Of a stretch of DNA of 64,000 bases, positions 26,987 through 35,245 are shown in pieces; the stretch's first letter is position 1; every line of letters starts with the position of its first letter. The position numbers were made by a program, and so were the translations under genes. A model generated the notes under the pieces. It made no database searches. It saw only the letters and a program-made list of their open reading frames with translations, and was not told the DNA's origin. The stretch is taken from NCBI GenBank assembly GCA_019694875.1, contig JAIBBC010000001.1:186001-250000 (forward strand). Reading direction: 5' to 3'. The DNA comes from Cyclobacteriaceae bacterium. Its GTDB lineage: Bacteria > Bacteroidota > Bacteroidia > Cytophagales > Cyclobacteriaceae.

Positions 26987-27529
26987 TTACTTACCCGACA
27001 TTAAGATCATCGCAAAAACAGCGTAATTGATCATATCCTGATAATTCGCCTTCACGCCTTCACTCACTAATGTCTTACCCTGATTGTCTTCGATTTGTTT
27101 CACCCTTAACAATTTCATAAGAATTATGTCGGTAATGGAGCTTACCCGCATATCCCTCCAGGCTTCACCATAATCGTGATTCTTATTTTGCTGAAGGGAG
27201 AAGGTTTCGTTAACCGCCTTGTCGTACAGCGGCTCAAGTTGTTCGAAGGTCATTTCTGTTTCCTGCGCATCGCCCAGTTCGATCTGAATCAGGGCAATCA
27301 CACAATAATTAATGATGCCTATAAATTCATCCGTAATCGGGTCGTCAACCTTTTGCGTGCCTTTATCCTGGATGCTGCGGATGCGTTGGGCTTTGATGAA
27401 TATCTGATCGGTGATTGAGGGCAGGCGAAGAATCCGCCAGGCCGTTCCGTAGTCACGGGTCTTCTTCTCGAACAGCGTTTTGCAGGTGGTTATGACCTGT
27501 TTATATTCGGAGGCGGTTTTGTCGATCAA
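26987..27529 (-). CDS. DUF1599 domain-containing protein
   Basis: This 180-residue protein contains two copies of the DUF1599 repeat, each with the pattern KTRDYGTAWRILRLPSITDQI or KNHDYGEAWRDMRVSSITD and a downstream DEFIGIINYCVIALI-like helix. The function is unknown. A TTG start at 27529 is proposed, since the in-frame ATG at 27562 lies inside the -7 box TAAATTTG and codes for residues not conserved in the family. It heads a three-gene unit with the BT_3928 and aroK genes and is divergent from folP, a typical Bacteroidota arrangement. Confidence 0.87.
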   Translation of the reverse strand: MIDKTASEYKQVITTCKTLFEKKTRDYGTAWRILRLPSITDQIFIKAQRIRSIQDKGTQKVDDPITDEFIGIINYCVIALIQIELGDAQETEMTFEQLEPLYDKAVNETFSLQQNKNHDYGEAWRDMRVSSITDIILMKLLRVKQIEDNQGKTLVSEGVKANYQDMINYAVFAMILMSGK

Positions 27530-27559
27530 AACTGTTGATTTAAACTGTAAACATAAGAC

Positions 27560-27567
27560 CAAATTTA
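27560..27567 (-). promoter_or_regulatory. -7 promoter box for the DUF1599-BT_3928-aroK unit
   Basis: TAAATTTG on the minus strand matches TAnnTTTG. It covers the distal ATG at 27562 and therefore supports the TTG start at 27529. Confidence 0.55.
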
Positions 27568-27573
27568 CTTTCT

Positions 27574-28425
27574 GTGAAATCGGCCGCTTCGATTAATACC
27601 TCCGCAAAAACCCTGAACGTGAAGGGCAAACTGGTTGACCTGAGCACACCGGTGGTGATGGGGATTTTGAACGTTACGCCCGACAGCTTTTTTAGCGGCA
27701 GCCGGGTCACCGCAGAAGCGGAGGTTCTGAAACAAGCCGAAAAAATGCTTTCCGATGGCGCGACTTTTCTTGACGTTGGCGGATATTCCTCCCGCCCCGG
27801 AGCAGAAGATATTTCAATCGATGAAGAACGCAGGCGGGTTATAACAGCAATAAAAGTTATCGTTAAAAAATTTCCGGGAGCGTTGATTTCGGTGGATACC
27901 TTTCGCGGATGCGTTGCGCGCGAAGCCGTTCAGGAAGGCGCATGTGTTATCAATGACATTTCTGCAGGGACATTTGATCCTAATATGCTTGAGACAGTTG
28001 CTTCGCTGAACGTTCCGTACATCGCCATGCACATGCGGGGCAATCCGCAAACCATGAATAGTCTCACACAATATCAGAATCTTATCAGCGAGATTACCGA
28101 CTATTTCATTGATAAGACTGACCGGTTAAAAAGTCTTGGTGTCAACGACATCATTATCGACCCCGGATTCGGCTTTGCAAAAACGATCGATCAGAATTTT
28201 GAATTGCTGACTCATCTCGATTATTTCAAAAATCTCAATCGCCCGATTCTCGCAGGACTCTCGCGCAAGTCGATGATCTGGAAAACACTTGGCATCACGC
28301 CTGAAGAAGCGTTGAGCGGTACCACAGCGCTGAACATGACTGCGCTTCTTAAAGGCGCAGACATCTTACGCGTGCACGATGTAAAAGAAGCCGTTCAGGT
28401 TATCAGGTTGTTCACCCGGCTTTAG
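27574..28425 (+). CDS. folP: Dihydropteroate synthase
   Basis: This 283-residue enzyme condenses p-aminobenzoate with the pterin pyrophosphate in folate synthesis and is the sulfonamide target. Signatures are VMGILNVTPDSFF, DVGGYSSRPGAE, SVDTFRG, INDISAG, DPGFGFAKT and GLSRKSM. The frame begins with GTG, with a TACTTTCT sequence directly before it that may be a weak -7 box; the start may therefore be leaderless or lie a little further in (GTG at NVKGKLVDL). It is divergent from DUF1599 and 64 bases upstream of cdaA. Confidence 0.93.
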   Translation: MKSAASINTSAKTLNVKGKLVDLSTPVVMGILNVTPDSFFSGSRVTAEAEVLKQAEKMLSDGATFLDVGGYSSRPGAEDISIDEERRRVITAIKVIVKKFPGALISVDTFRGCVAREAVQEGACVINDISAGTFDPNMLETVASLNVPYIAMHMRGNPQTMNSLTQYQNLISEITDYFIDKTDRLKSLGVNDIIIDPGFGFAKTIDQNFELLTHLDYFKNLNRPILAGLSRKSMIWKTLGITPEEALSGTTALNMTALLKGADILRVHDVKEAVQVIRLFTRL

Positions 28426-28476
28426 CCCGATCCTGTTTTTATACGCCAAATACTTCACAGCCTGCGCAGTTCTGGT

Positions 28477-28484
28477 TACATTTG
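28477..28484 (+). promoter_or_regulatory. -7 promoter box for cdaA
   Basis: TACATTTG matches TAnnTTTG, followed by CCC as at the exonuclease promoter. The cdaA ATG is only five bases further, which predicts a leaderless or nearly leaderless mRNA. Confidence 0.6.
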
Positions 28485-28489
28485 CCCTA

Positions 28490-29335
28490 ATGGTGCTGCT
28501 TTTTAAAATCGGTTTCCTCGAAGTTGCATGGGTCGATCTGATCGACATCGCGCTGGTGAGTATTTTGCTCTACCAGGTTTATAAACTTATCCGGGGCAGT
28601 ATTGCAGTAAACATTTTCCTTGGGATTCTCGCACTCTATTTTATCTACCTGATTGTGCGCGCTGCGCAGATGGAATTGCTGAGTACTATTCTCGGCCAAT
28701 TTATGGGAGTTGGTGTGCTGGCGATGATCATTTTGTTTCAGCCCGAGATCAGGAAGTTTCTATTGGTGATTGGACGAGGTACCGAATTCCGTGACAACTT
28801 TCTGAAGAATCTTGCGACCGGAAAACACACGTATCATGATGACTTCGATATTCACCAAGTAACGGAAGCTGTTAAGACTCTGAAAGCATCGCGCACCGGG
28901 GCGCTGATTGTTTTTTCGCGCGATACGGAAATGAAGTTTTACATTCAAACCGGTGAGCCGCTGGATGCAGAGATCACAAAAGGATTACTTATTTCCATCT
29001 TCAATAAGAACAGTCCGCTGCACGATGGTGCCGTGATCATTTATAAAGGTCGTATCAAGGCTGCGCGATGTGTATTGCCTGTAAGCGAGAACGATCACCT
29101 GCCCGCGAACTACGGATTGCGTCACCGGTCAGCCATCGGCATGTCGGAAGGAACCGATACGCTTGTTGTTGCAATCTCCGAAGAAACAGGACGTTTAATT
29201 CTTGCCCGCAACGGCAAATACATTAAAGGTTTAAAACTCCGGCAGGTAGAACGCAAAATCCTGGAATACCTTCACAACGAGGAACCCGAAATCTGGGAAG
29301 ACATCAGCGAAGAGGAAACAGAAGACGTGCGGTAG
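28490..29335 (+). CDS. cdaA: Membrane diadenylate cyclase CdaA
   Basis: This 281-residue enzyme makes cyclic di-AMP from two ATP. Three transmembrane helices (about residues 14-33, 37-58 and 72-86) precede the DAC domain, in which the catalytic motifs DGA (179-181, in SPLHDGAVII) and RHR (211-213, in YGLRHRSAIG) are intact. The start fits the usual family N terminus (MxLLFKIGFLE). It lies downstream of folP, the usual Bacteroidota neighbourhood, but it seems to have its own promoter. c-di-AMP usually governs potassium and osmotic balance and cell wall stress. Confidence 0.95.
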   Translation: MVLLFKIGFLEVAWVDLIDIALVSILLYQVYKLIRGSIAVNIFLGILALYFIYLIVRAAQMELLSTILGQFMGVGVLAMIILFQPEIRKFLLVIGRGTEFRDNFLKNLATGKHTYHDDFDIHQVTEAVKTLKASRTGALIVFSRDTEMKFYIQTGEPLDAEITKGLLISIFNKNSPLHDGAVIIYKGRIKAARCVLPVSENDHLPANYGLRHRSAIGMSEGTDTLVVAISEETGRLILARNGKYIKGLKLRQVERKILEYLHNEEPEIWEDISEEETEDVR

Positions 29336-29372
29336 TGCGTAACAATTCCGTAACATTTGATTTCAAACTTCG

Positions 29373-29380
29373 TATCTTTA
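29373..29380 (+). promoter_or_regulatory. -7-like promoter box for the two-helix membrane protein gene
   Basis: TATCTTTA differs from TAnnTTTG at the last base and lies 26 bases upstream of the ATG at 29407. The same octamer precedes tatA. Confidence 0.4.
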
Positions 29381-29406
29381 TCCAATAAACACAGATTGGA
29401 TACACG

Positions 29407-29865
29407 ATGGGTAAACTGAAACAAGCGAGTCCGGTTAAATTTTACTTTGCAAAATTTTTCTTTTTAGGATTTGCCTTGTTGCAATGGCTCGTGGCCCTCG
29501 CGCTTGCAGTACGTTTCGAAAGCACGCCAAAAAATACCGCAGCCACCATCATCTTTGTGAGTCTCGGCTGCATCTTCTTTGTTATCTTCTTTTTCCTGAT
29601 GGAAGTACTGAGGCGGGTGGCGATTGGAAAAGATAAAGTTGTGGTGCTTGAACTCGGTAAGAATCTCGTGTTGAAATGGCCGGATATCAAATCAATCCAT
29701 CTGATTCCCGTGTTTAACGTTTATAAGATGAAACTCAAAACACGCAGAAAGCCGATTTACTTTCTTCCCTCAAAAAACATTGAACCTGCTTACGATTTGC
29801 TCGCGGAAGACACTTCCAAAATGGGCGACATCGTAAACAAGAATAAAAAGAAGCTGGGCATTTAG
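29407..29865 (+). CDS. Two-helix membrane protein with a possible PH-like domain
   Basis: I do not recognise a named family for this 152-residue protein. Two transmembrane helices (about residues 16-36 and 46-67) are followed by a beta-rich cytoplasmic part with [20 protein letters not shown] and [14 protein letters not shown], a pattern that resembles bacterial PH-like domains, and a Lys-rich tail. Its stop overlaps that of the convergent kbl gene by four bases. No function is proposed. Confidence 0.7.
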   Translation: MGKLKQASPVKFYFAKFFFLGFALLQWLVALALAVRFESTPKNTAATIIFVSLGCIFFVIFFFLMEVLRRVAIGKDKVVVLELGKNLVLKWPDIKSIHLIPVFNVYKMKLKTRRKPIYFLPSKNIEPAYDLLAEDTSKMGDIVNKNKKKLGI

Positions 29866-31061
29866 CCTTTCAGCACGCCCAGTTCCTTCCCTACTTCTGT
29901 AAATGCTTTGATCGCCTTGTCGAGGTGATGCTTGTCGTGACCGGCAGAAATCTGCACACGGATACGCGCCTGCCCTTTCGCCACCACGGGGAAGAAGAAT
30001 CCGATTACATAAATTCCTTTTTCCAAAAGCTTCTCAGCAAACTTCTGCGCAAGAGGAGCTTCGTATAACATGATCGGAACGATCGGGTGCTCGCCAGGTT
30101 TAATATCAAAGCCGGCCTTCGTCATTTCGGTGCGGAAGTATTTTGTATTGGCTTCAAGCTTGTCGCGTAACGCGGTTGTTTCCGAAAGCATGTTGAACAC
30201 TTCAATCGATGCGCCTACGATAGACGGTGCCAACGTATTTGAAAACAAATAGGGCCGGGAACGCTGACGCAGCATTTCAATAATTTCCTTTCTGCCAGAA
30301 GTAAATCCACCGGATGCACCGCCCAATGCCTTGCCTAACGTTCCGGTGATAATATCCACCCGGCCGGTTACTCCGCGATATTCCGGAACCCCGCGACCCG
30401 TTTTTCCGATAAACCCTGTCGAATGACATTCGTCCGTCATCACCAAAGCTTCGTATTGATCTGCCAGATCACAGATTCTATCAAGCGAAGCGATTGTACC
30501 ATCCATCGAGAAGGCTCCATCAGTAACGATAATTATTTGATTTGCGCCTGCAGCCTTCGCGTCATCCAGCTGTTTTTTCAAATCTTCCATGTTGTTGTGC
30601 TTGTAGCGGTAGCGCATGGCCTTGCACAAACGAACACCGTCAATAATAGATGCATGATTCAACTCATCGGAAATGATTGCATCCTTCTCACCCAGCAAGG
30701 GTTCAAACACTCCGCCATTGGCGTCAAAAGCCGCAGCGTATAAAATGGTATCTTCCGTACCGAGGAACTCGGAGATCTTTTGCTCCAGTTCTTTATGAAT
30801 ATCCTGTGTTCCGCAAATGAAGCGAACAGACGACATTCCGAACCCGTGCGTATCAATAGCCGCCTTAGCCGCTTTGACAACACGCGGGTGCGATGAAAGG
30901 CCCAGGTAATTGTTTGCACAAAAGTTGATCACTTCCTGGCCGTTGCTGATTTTGATATCAGCGCCCTGGGGTGTGATGATTACACGTTCTTTTTTAAAAA
31001 GTCCCGCTTCGCGGATGGAATCAAGTTCTTTCTGTAAAACGGGTTGAAGCTTTTTATACAT
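29862..31061 (-). CDS. kbl: Glycine C-acetyltransferase (2-amino-3-ketobutyrate CoA ligase)
   Basis: This 399-residue PLP enzyme splits 2-amino-3-ketobutyrate with CoA into glycine and acetyl-CoA. It belongs to the alpha-oxoamine synthase family: [34 protein letters not shown] and the PLP-lysine region [15 protein letters not shown]. The close match to Kbl, and the tdh gene that starts 282 bases from the kbl start on the opposite strand, argue for the threonine degradation role rather than KAS or serine palmitoyltransferase. A 63-residue protein gene sits one base upstream. Confidence 0.95.
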   Translation of the reverse strand: MYKKLQPVLQKELDSIREAGLFKKERVIITPQGADIKISNGQEVINFCANNYLGLSSHPRVVKAAKAAIDTHGFGMSSVRFICGTQDIHKELEQKISEFLGTEDTILYAAAFDANGGVFEPLLGEKDAIISDELNHASIIDGVRLCKAMRYRYKHNNMEDLKKQLDDAKAAGANQIIIVTDGAFSMDGTIASLDRICDLADQYEALVMTDECHSTGFIGKTGRGVPEYRGVTGRVDIITGTLGKALGGASGGFTSGRKEIIEMLRQRSRPYLFSNTLAPSIVGASIEVFNMLSETTALRDKLEANTKYFRTEMTKAGFDIKPGEHPIVPIMLYEAPLAQKFAEKLLEKGIYVIGFFFPVVAKGQARIRVQISAGHDKHHLDKAIKAFTEVGKELGVLKG

Positions 31062-31062
31062 A

Positions 31063-31254
31063 CTATTTCTGTTGAGATGTCAATAAAGGATATTTTCTCC
31101 GGATCGGATTGATGAGGTTCAGTTTCTGCAACGTAAAACTGTCAGGATGGAGTTGCGCAAACTCATTTTCCCATTCTGCCCACCGGGCCGGTTCGGCTGT
31201 TTTAAACGCCAAACTGTCAATTTTCTTTGCTGCAAGGTATTCTTCGAAGCTCAC
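31063..31254 (-). CDS. Small 63-residue protein cotranscribed with kbl
   Basis: This 63-residue acidic/basic soluble protein starts at a GTG ([17 protein letters not shown]) and ends in [12 protein letters not shown], with a central [19 protein letters not shown]. There is no signal peptide or membrane helix, and no family is recognised. The -7 box TACCTTTG ends four bases before the GTG, and the stop is one base from the kbl start, so the gene leads a two-gene transcript with kbl. It looks like a real coding sequence rather than a chance frame, and a role linked to threonine breakdown is possible but unproven. Confidence 0.7.
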   Translation of the reverse strand: MSFEEYLAAKKIDSLAFKTAEPARWAEWENEFAQLHPDSFTLQKLNLINPIRRKYPLLTSQQK

Positions 31255-31258
31255 GGCT

Positions 31259-31266
31259 CAAAGGTA
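31259..31266 (-). promoter_or_regulatory. -7 promoter box for the small protein-kbl unit
   Basis: TACCTTTG on the minus strand matches TAnnTTTG and ends four bases before the GTG start, which predicts a leaderless transcript. Confidence 0.55.
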
Positions 31267-31320
31267 ATTGTTCTTCCGAAAGCATACATAAGCGGTTCAT
31301 TTGCAAAAGGTATTTTTATT

Positions 31321-31328
31321 TAACTTTC
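31321..31328 (+). promoter_or_regulatory. -7-like promoter box for tdh
   Basis: TAACTTTC lies 15 bases upstream of the tdh ATG and differs from TAnnTTTG at its last base. The kbl unit promoter points the other way 55 bases off, so the two may share upstream control. Confidence 0.45.
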
Positions 31329-31343
31329 GCGCACATTCACTCT

Positions 31344-32303
31344 ATGAAGAAGCATAAAATTCTCATCATTGGCGCTGGCGGACAACTTGGTTCCGAATTG
31401 ACGCAGGGCCTCTGGAAATTATACGGCAAGGAAAATGTAATCGCTACCGACATCAAAGATCCACAGGGAATTTTATCGCAGGGAAATTTTGAGATACTGG
31501 ATGTACTGAAACAAAAAAACCTGTTCGATTTCATTAAGAAAAATGAAATCACGCAGATCTATCATTTGGCTGCGGTGCTCTCAGCAACCGGTGAGAAAAA
31601 TCCGAAGTTCGCCTGGCATCTGAATATGGATGGCCTGATCCATGTACTTGACGCAGCGGTTGAATATAAGCTCGACCGGGTTTACTGGCCCAGCTCAATT
31701 GCTGCGTTCGGACCTACGACTCCAAAGCAAGACACACCGCAAGATACCATCATGGACCCGACAACCATTTACGGTATCAGCAAGCAGGCTGGAGAACGCT
31801 GGTGCGAATGGTATCATCGCAAAATGGGCGTTGACGTAAGAAGCTTACGCTATCCGGGATTGATCGGCTATAAAACAAAACCCGGTGGCGGAACAACCGA
31901 TTATGCGGTCGACATCTATTTCAAAGCCATCACCGATAAAAAATTTGAATGCTTCCTGCAGCCTGACACCTACCTGCCGATGATGTACATGGACGATGCA
32001 GTAAAGGCAACACTTGATTTAATGGAGGCTCCTGCCGAAAAAGTAAAAATTCGTTCGAGCTATAACATTTCTTCGATGAGTTTCTCTCCGGCCGAAATTG
32101 CCGAGGAAATTAAAAAGCGCATTCCTGATTTTACAATCTCGTATCAGCCCGACTTCCGGCAAGCCATTGCCGACAGCTGGCCAAAATCGATTGATGATTC
32201 AGCAGCCCGCAAAGACTGGGGCTGGAACCATCAATTCGGATTGGAAGAAATGACTGAAGAAATTCTTAAAAACCTTCCTGCATTACTCGCGCAGGAAGCC
32301 TGA
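31344..32303 (+). CDS. tdh: L-threonine 3-dehydrogenase, SDR type
   Basis: This 319-residue NAD-dependent enzyme oxidises threonine to 2-amino-3-ketobutyrate. It is an extended SDR of the kind known from Flavobacterium frigidimaris, unrelated to the zinc-type Tdh of E. coli. The NAD motif GAGGQLG is at 10-16, the catalytic triad is Ser118 in PSSIAAFG with Tyr143 and Lys147 in YGISK, and the TDH-type LRYPGLIGY and PGGGTTDYA are present. The start is set by the family and by a promoter-like box; the longer frame from 31227 is rejected. The divergent kbl encodes the next pathway step. Confidence 0.93.
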   Translation: MKKHKILIIGAGGQLGSELTQGLWKLYGKENVIATDIKDPQGILSQGNFEILDVLKQKNLFDFIKKNEITQIYHLAAVLSATGEKNPKFAWHLNMDGLIHVLDAAVEYKLDRVYWPSSIAAFGPTTPKQDTPQDTIMDPTTIYGISKQAGERWCEWYHRKMGVDVRSLRYPGLIGYKTKPGGGTTDYAVDIYFKAITDKKFECFLQPDTYLPMMYMDDAVKATLDLMEAPAEKVKIRSSYNISSMSFSPAEIAEEIKKRIPDFTISYQPDFRQAIADSWPKSIDDSAARKDWGWNHQFGLEEMTEEILKNLPALLAQEA

Positions 32304-32306
32304 TGC

Positions 32307-33464
32307 TTATTTTACGAAAAGTCGTACGACCTGCAAATACTCCGAAGAAGTGTATTTAAGAATGTACACGCCTGAAGCGAGGTGATGTGTAAAATCAATT
32401 CTTGCTTCGCGTTCGGTAATCTGTGTTTTCTGAAGCAATACGCCACCTTCACTGAAAATTGTAACGGTTGTATTGTCGGACATTTCAAAGCTTGATACAA
32501 CATTTACAAAATCACCGTTTGAAGGATTCGGGTACACGGAGATAGTTTTTGATACTTCTACCGCCACCGACACAATCGGGGAGTATTCAAATGAGCCATC
32601 AACGTCCACGGACTTCAGTCGGTAGTAGTTTGTGCCATTAACTGCATTCACATCGGTAAGTGTATACGCATGCTGATCGTCTGTGTTGTAACCCATGCCG
32701 TTTACTTCGGCAATTTTGCCGAACACCAGGTCAGCAGAGGCGCGTTCAACCTCAAAATGATCAAAGCCTTCTTCTTTACCCGTCACCCAGTTTAATGAGA
32801 CTATGTTGTTGTCAAGCGTTCCCGTGAATGAAATCAGCTTAATTGGCATTACACCAAGCAATGCGTTAACATAGTTTGAAAGTGACGGATTGTTGGATGC
32901 AAGGTTAGCTTTTGATTTTAACTGGTTGGCCATTCCGTTGGTATTGCTTCCGTTGTAGTTTACTCCGTTAATGTTCGAGCCCCAGCCGAACGTAGGTGTA
33001 GTATCGAAGGAGTAAACTCTGTTGTGTGTATCCATCTCTCCTCCGCTATGGGAGAATTCCCCGGTCACCACCACGTTGCCGTTGTTATTCAACTTGTTTC
33101 CACTGGATGAAGTTGAAGTCAGGTTACCCAGAACGATCAGCACGCCACCCGAATGCACAGAAACGCCCTGACCGCTTGAGATCGTGAGATTGCCTTTAAT
33201 AATCAGGGTATCGTATACATTCAGAACAGCACTACCGGAGATTGTGAGGTTTCCGTTACGTGTAACTACTCCGTAGATGTTTGCCGTGTAAGAACCACTC
33301 ACATCAGACGGCCCCGGAGGTGCTGCGGCCATCCATGAAAACTGTTTGGTCCAGATTGAAGCAGTCTCCCAGTTCGCAGTTTTATTGTTTTGCGATGTGT
33401 ATGCACCTTGCGAAAAGGCAACCAGGGAAATCAGAAGTAAGACAGGCGTCAGTAAGTTCTTCAT
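32307..33464 (-). CDS. Secreted protein with C-terminal type IX (type A) sorting domain
   Basis: This 385-residue protein has a signal peptide (MKNLLTPVLLLISLVAFSQG). The next 150 or so residues are repetitive hydrophobic strands (GNLTISGSAVLNVYDTL type), suggesting a beta-helix-like stack, and a region near VVNGMGYNTDDQH follows. The last 75 residues carry the sorting signature: ISVYPNPSNGDF, TVTIFSEGGVLLQK, ASGVYILKYTSSE. No catalytic domain is recognised, so it may be adhesive or structural. It is the only clear T9SS cargo in the window. The start at 33464 is chosen over 33500 because of the signal peptide. Confidence 0.88.
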   Translation of the reverse strand: MKNLLTPVLLLISLVAFSQGAYTSQNNKTANWETASIWTKQFSWMAAAPPGPSDVSGSYTANIYGVVTRNGNLTISGSAVLNVYDTLIIKGNLTISSGQGVSVHSGGVLIVLGNLTSTSSSGNKLNNNGNVVVTGEFSHSGGEMDTHNRVYSFDTTPTFGWGSNINGVNYNGSNTNGMANQLKSKANLASNNPSLSNYVNALLGVMPIKLISFTGTLDNNIVSLNWVTGKEEGFDHFEVERASADLVFGKIAEVNGMGYNTDDQHAYTLTDVNAVNGTNYYRLKSVDVDGSFEYSPIVSVAVEVSKTISVYPNPSNGDFVNVVSSFEMSDNTTVTIFSEGGVLLQKTQITEREARIDFTHHLASGVYILKYTSSEYLQVVRLFVK

Positions 33465-33736
33465 ATCGATTAAAGCGTTCAACTTGCCATGCCGCTCCAC
33501 GAGAACAGTGCCGGAAATACCCGAAATGCTAAATGCTTACGATTTGTTAGTTGAAATCGCTGTTTTCAGATAAAAAGTGGCATTCAAAAACAGCAGAAAT
33601 ACGTTCAACCCCAAACATGGTCATGAAAGCAGGCCCCAATTTGGGACAGCCAAAACCGTTAAAAGCCAGATTTTGGAAATTACTACAATCCGTTTTACTA
33701 TCGCAGGATGTTCAGACTTCAATCCGGCTATTGCCC

Positions 33737-35179
33737 ATGAGTAAGATCAAGAAATTAGCCGGCCAGACTCTATTATATGGTATGGGCAGCATCCTGCCTC
33801 GGATGCTGAACTTCTTTCTCCTCCCGATTCATACGGTCGGTACTTTTCAGACAGAGCAATACGCCATCATTACCGAATTAATGGCCGTTGTGGCGGTGGT
33901 AAACGTGGTGTTCATGTTTGGAATGGAGACTACGTACTTTCGATTTTCAACGCTTGAAGGTGCTGACCGAAAAAAAATCTTCAACATCGCTCAAACGGTA
34001 GTGCTGTTAATAAGCGTACCTGCTTCCATCATTTTTATCCTTTGCTCCTCATCCATTGCAAGTTTCTACGGAGTGGCCACGCATCCGGAATTCATCACCT
34101 ACCTCACGCTGGTCATGCTGATTGATGCCATCGTTGCTATACCTTTTGCCCGGTTACGATTGGAAAACAAAGCCATAAAATTTGCTGCGCTGAAAATCGT
34201 GAACGTGTTAATTATGGTTGGATTGAACCTCTATTTTCTAAAGGTAATCTACGATCCGAACATTAACGTAGGGTATGTTTTCATTGCAAACCTCGCGGCT
34301 AATGCATTCTATCTTTTGTTCTTTATAAAAGATCTTTTCAGCTGGCGCCCTGCGCTCGACAAAACAATGGCACCGGCCATGTTTCAATATGCCTTTCCGA
34401 TCATGATCACCGGTATTGCGGGTATGTTTAACGAAATGTTTTCGCGGACCTCACTTGATCGCTGGCTGCCGGAAGGTTTCTACAGTAACATGACGAGCAA
34501 GGCTGCAGTAGGTGTATTTGGTGCGTGTTACAAACTTGCCGTCTTTATGAATTTAGGGATACAGGCGTTTCGCTATGCCGCAGAACCCTTTTTCTTCTCC
34601 AACGCGAAAGACAAAAACTCCCCGGCTCTATTTGCCCAAATAAATCACTATTTCATTATCACCTGTTGTGCAGTACTGCTCGGCATCAGCATCAATCTTG
34701 ACGTTCTGCAATATTTTATGGGAAAAGATTACCGGCCCGGTCTGCCCATCGTGCCCGTGCTGCTACTTGCATACTTATTTCTCGGCATCTATTACAATTT
34801 CAGTGTTTGGTTTAAGCTAACCAATAAAACGCAGTACGGTACGTACATAACCATATTCGGAGCTGTAATGACACTTGCAGCAAACTATTTGCTGATTCCG
34901 TTATTCGGGTTTATGGGCAGTAGCTGGGCAGCGGTAATTTGTTATGGATCAATGACAGTTCTATGTTACGTAATCGGGCAACGGTTTTACCCGATTCCTT
35001 ACGCCATAGGAAAAGGCCTTGCATATATAGCTGGTACCATGCTGCTGGTAACGGTTGTTAACAACCTGGTCATCGAAAACCTCTGGCTCTCGGTGAGCTT
35101 TCATGCCGTTGTTGTAGCTGTGTTCGGGGTTGTTGTGTATTTTGCTGAGAGAAGGTTTTTCCGTCAACCGGTCATATAA
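33737..35179 (+). CDS. Polysaccharide flippase (MOP/Wzx-like)
   Basis: This 480-residue inner membrane protein has 12 or so hydrophobic helices and fits the MOP exporter superfamily, which flips lipid-linked sugar units. The N terminus MSKIKKLAGQTLLYGMG with SILPRMLNFFLLPIHT is characteristic of Wzx-like proteins. No polysaccharide genes sit beside it, so its lipid-linked substrate cannot be guessed; a lipid II flippase or related role is also possible. The start at 33737 is preferred because the frame upstream (from 33551) looks non-coding. A 272-bp gap separates it from the divergent cargo gene. Confidence 0.85.
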   Translation: MSKIKKLAGQTLLYGMGSILPRMLNFFLLPIHTVGTFQTEQYAIITELMAVVAVVNVVFMFGMETTYFRFSTLEGADRKKIFNIAQTVVLLISVPASIIFILCSSSIASFYGVATHPEFITYLTLVMLIDAIVAIPFARLRLENKAIKFAALKIVNVLIMVGLNLYFLKVIYDPNINVGYVFIANLAANAFYLLFFIKDLFSWRPALDKTMAPAMFQYAFPIMITGIAGMFNEMFSRTSLDRWLPEGFYSNMTSKAAVGVFGACYKLAVFMNLGIQAFRYAAEPFFFSNAKDKNSPALFAQINHYFIITCCAVLLGISINLDVLQYFMGKDYRPGLPIVPVLLLAYLFLGIYYNFSVWFKLTNKTQYGTYITIFGAVMTLAANYLLIPLFGFMGSSWAAVICYGSMTVLCYVIGQRFYPIPYAIGKGLAYIAGTMLLVTVVNNLVIENLWLSVSFHAVVVAVFGVVVYFAERRFFRQPVI

Positions 35180-35218
35180 TCGGCCCGATTCATAAAAACC
35201 CCCCTGCGGGAAATTCGT

Positions 35219-35226
35219 TACTTTTG
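35219..35226 (+). promoter_or_regulatory. -7 promoter box for the TPR gene unit
   Basis: TACTTTTG matches TAnnTTTG and lies 19 bases upstream of the first ATG of the TPR gene. Confidence 0.55.
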
Positions 35227-35245
35227 GAGTGATCTTTGAGATTGT

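Noticed and set aside
33559-33594. Inverted repeat GCTGTTTT/AAAACAGC before the flippase
   Set aside because: An 8-bp stem with a 20-base loop and no T run; too weak to call a terminator or operator.
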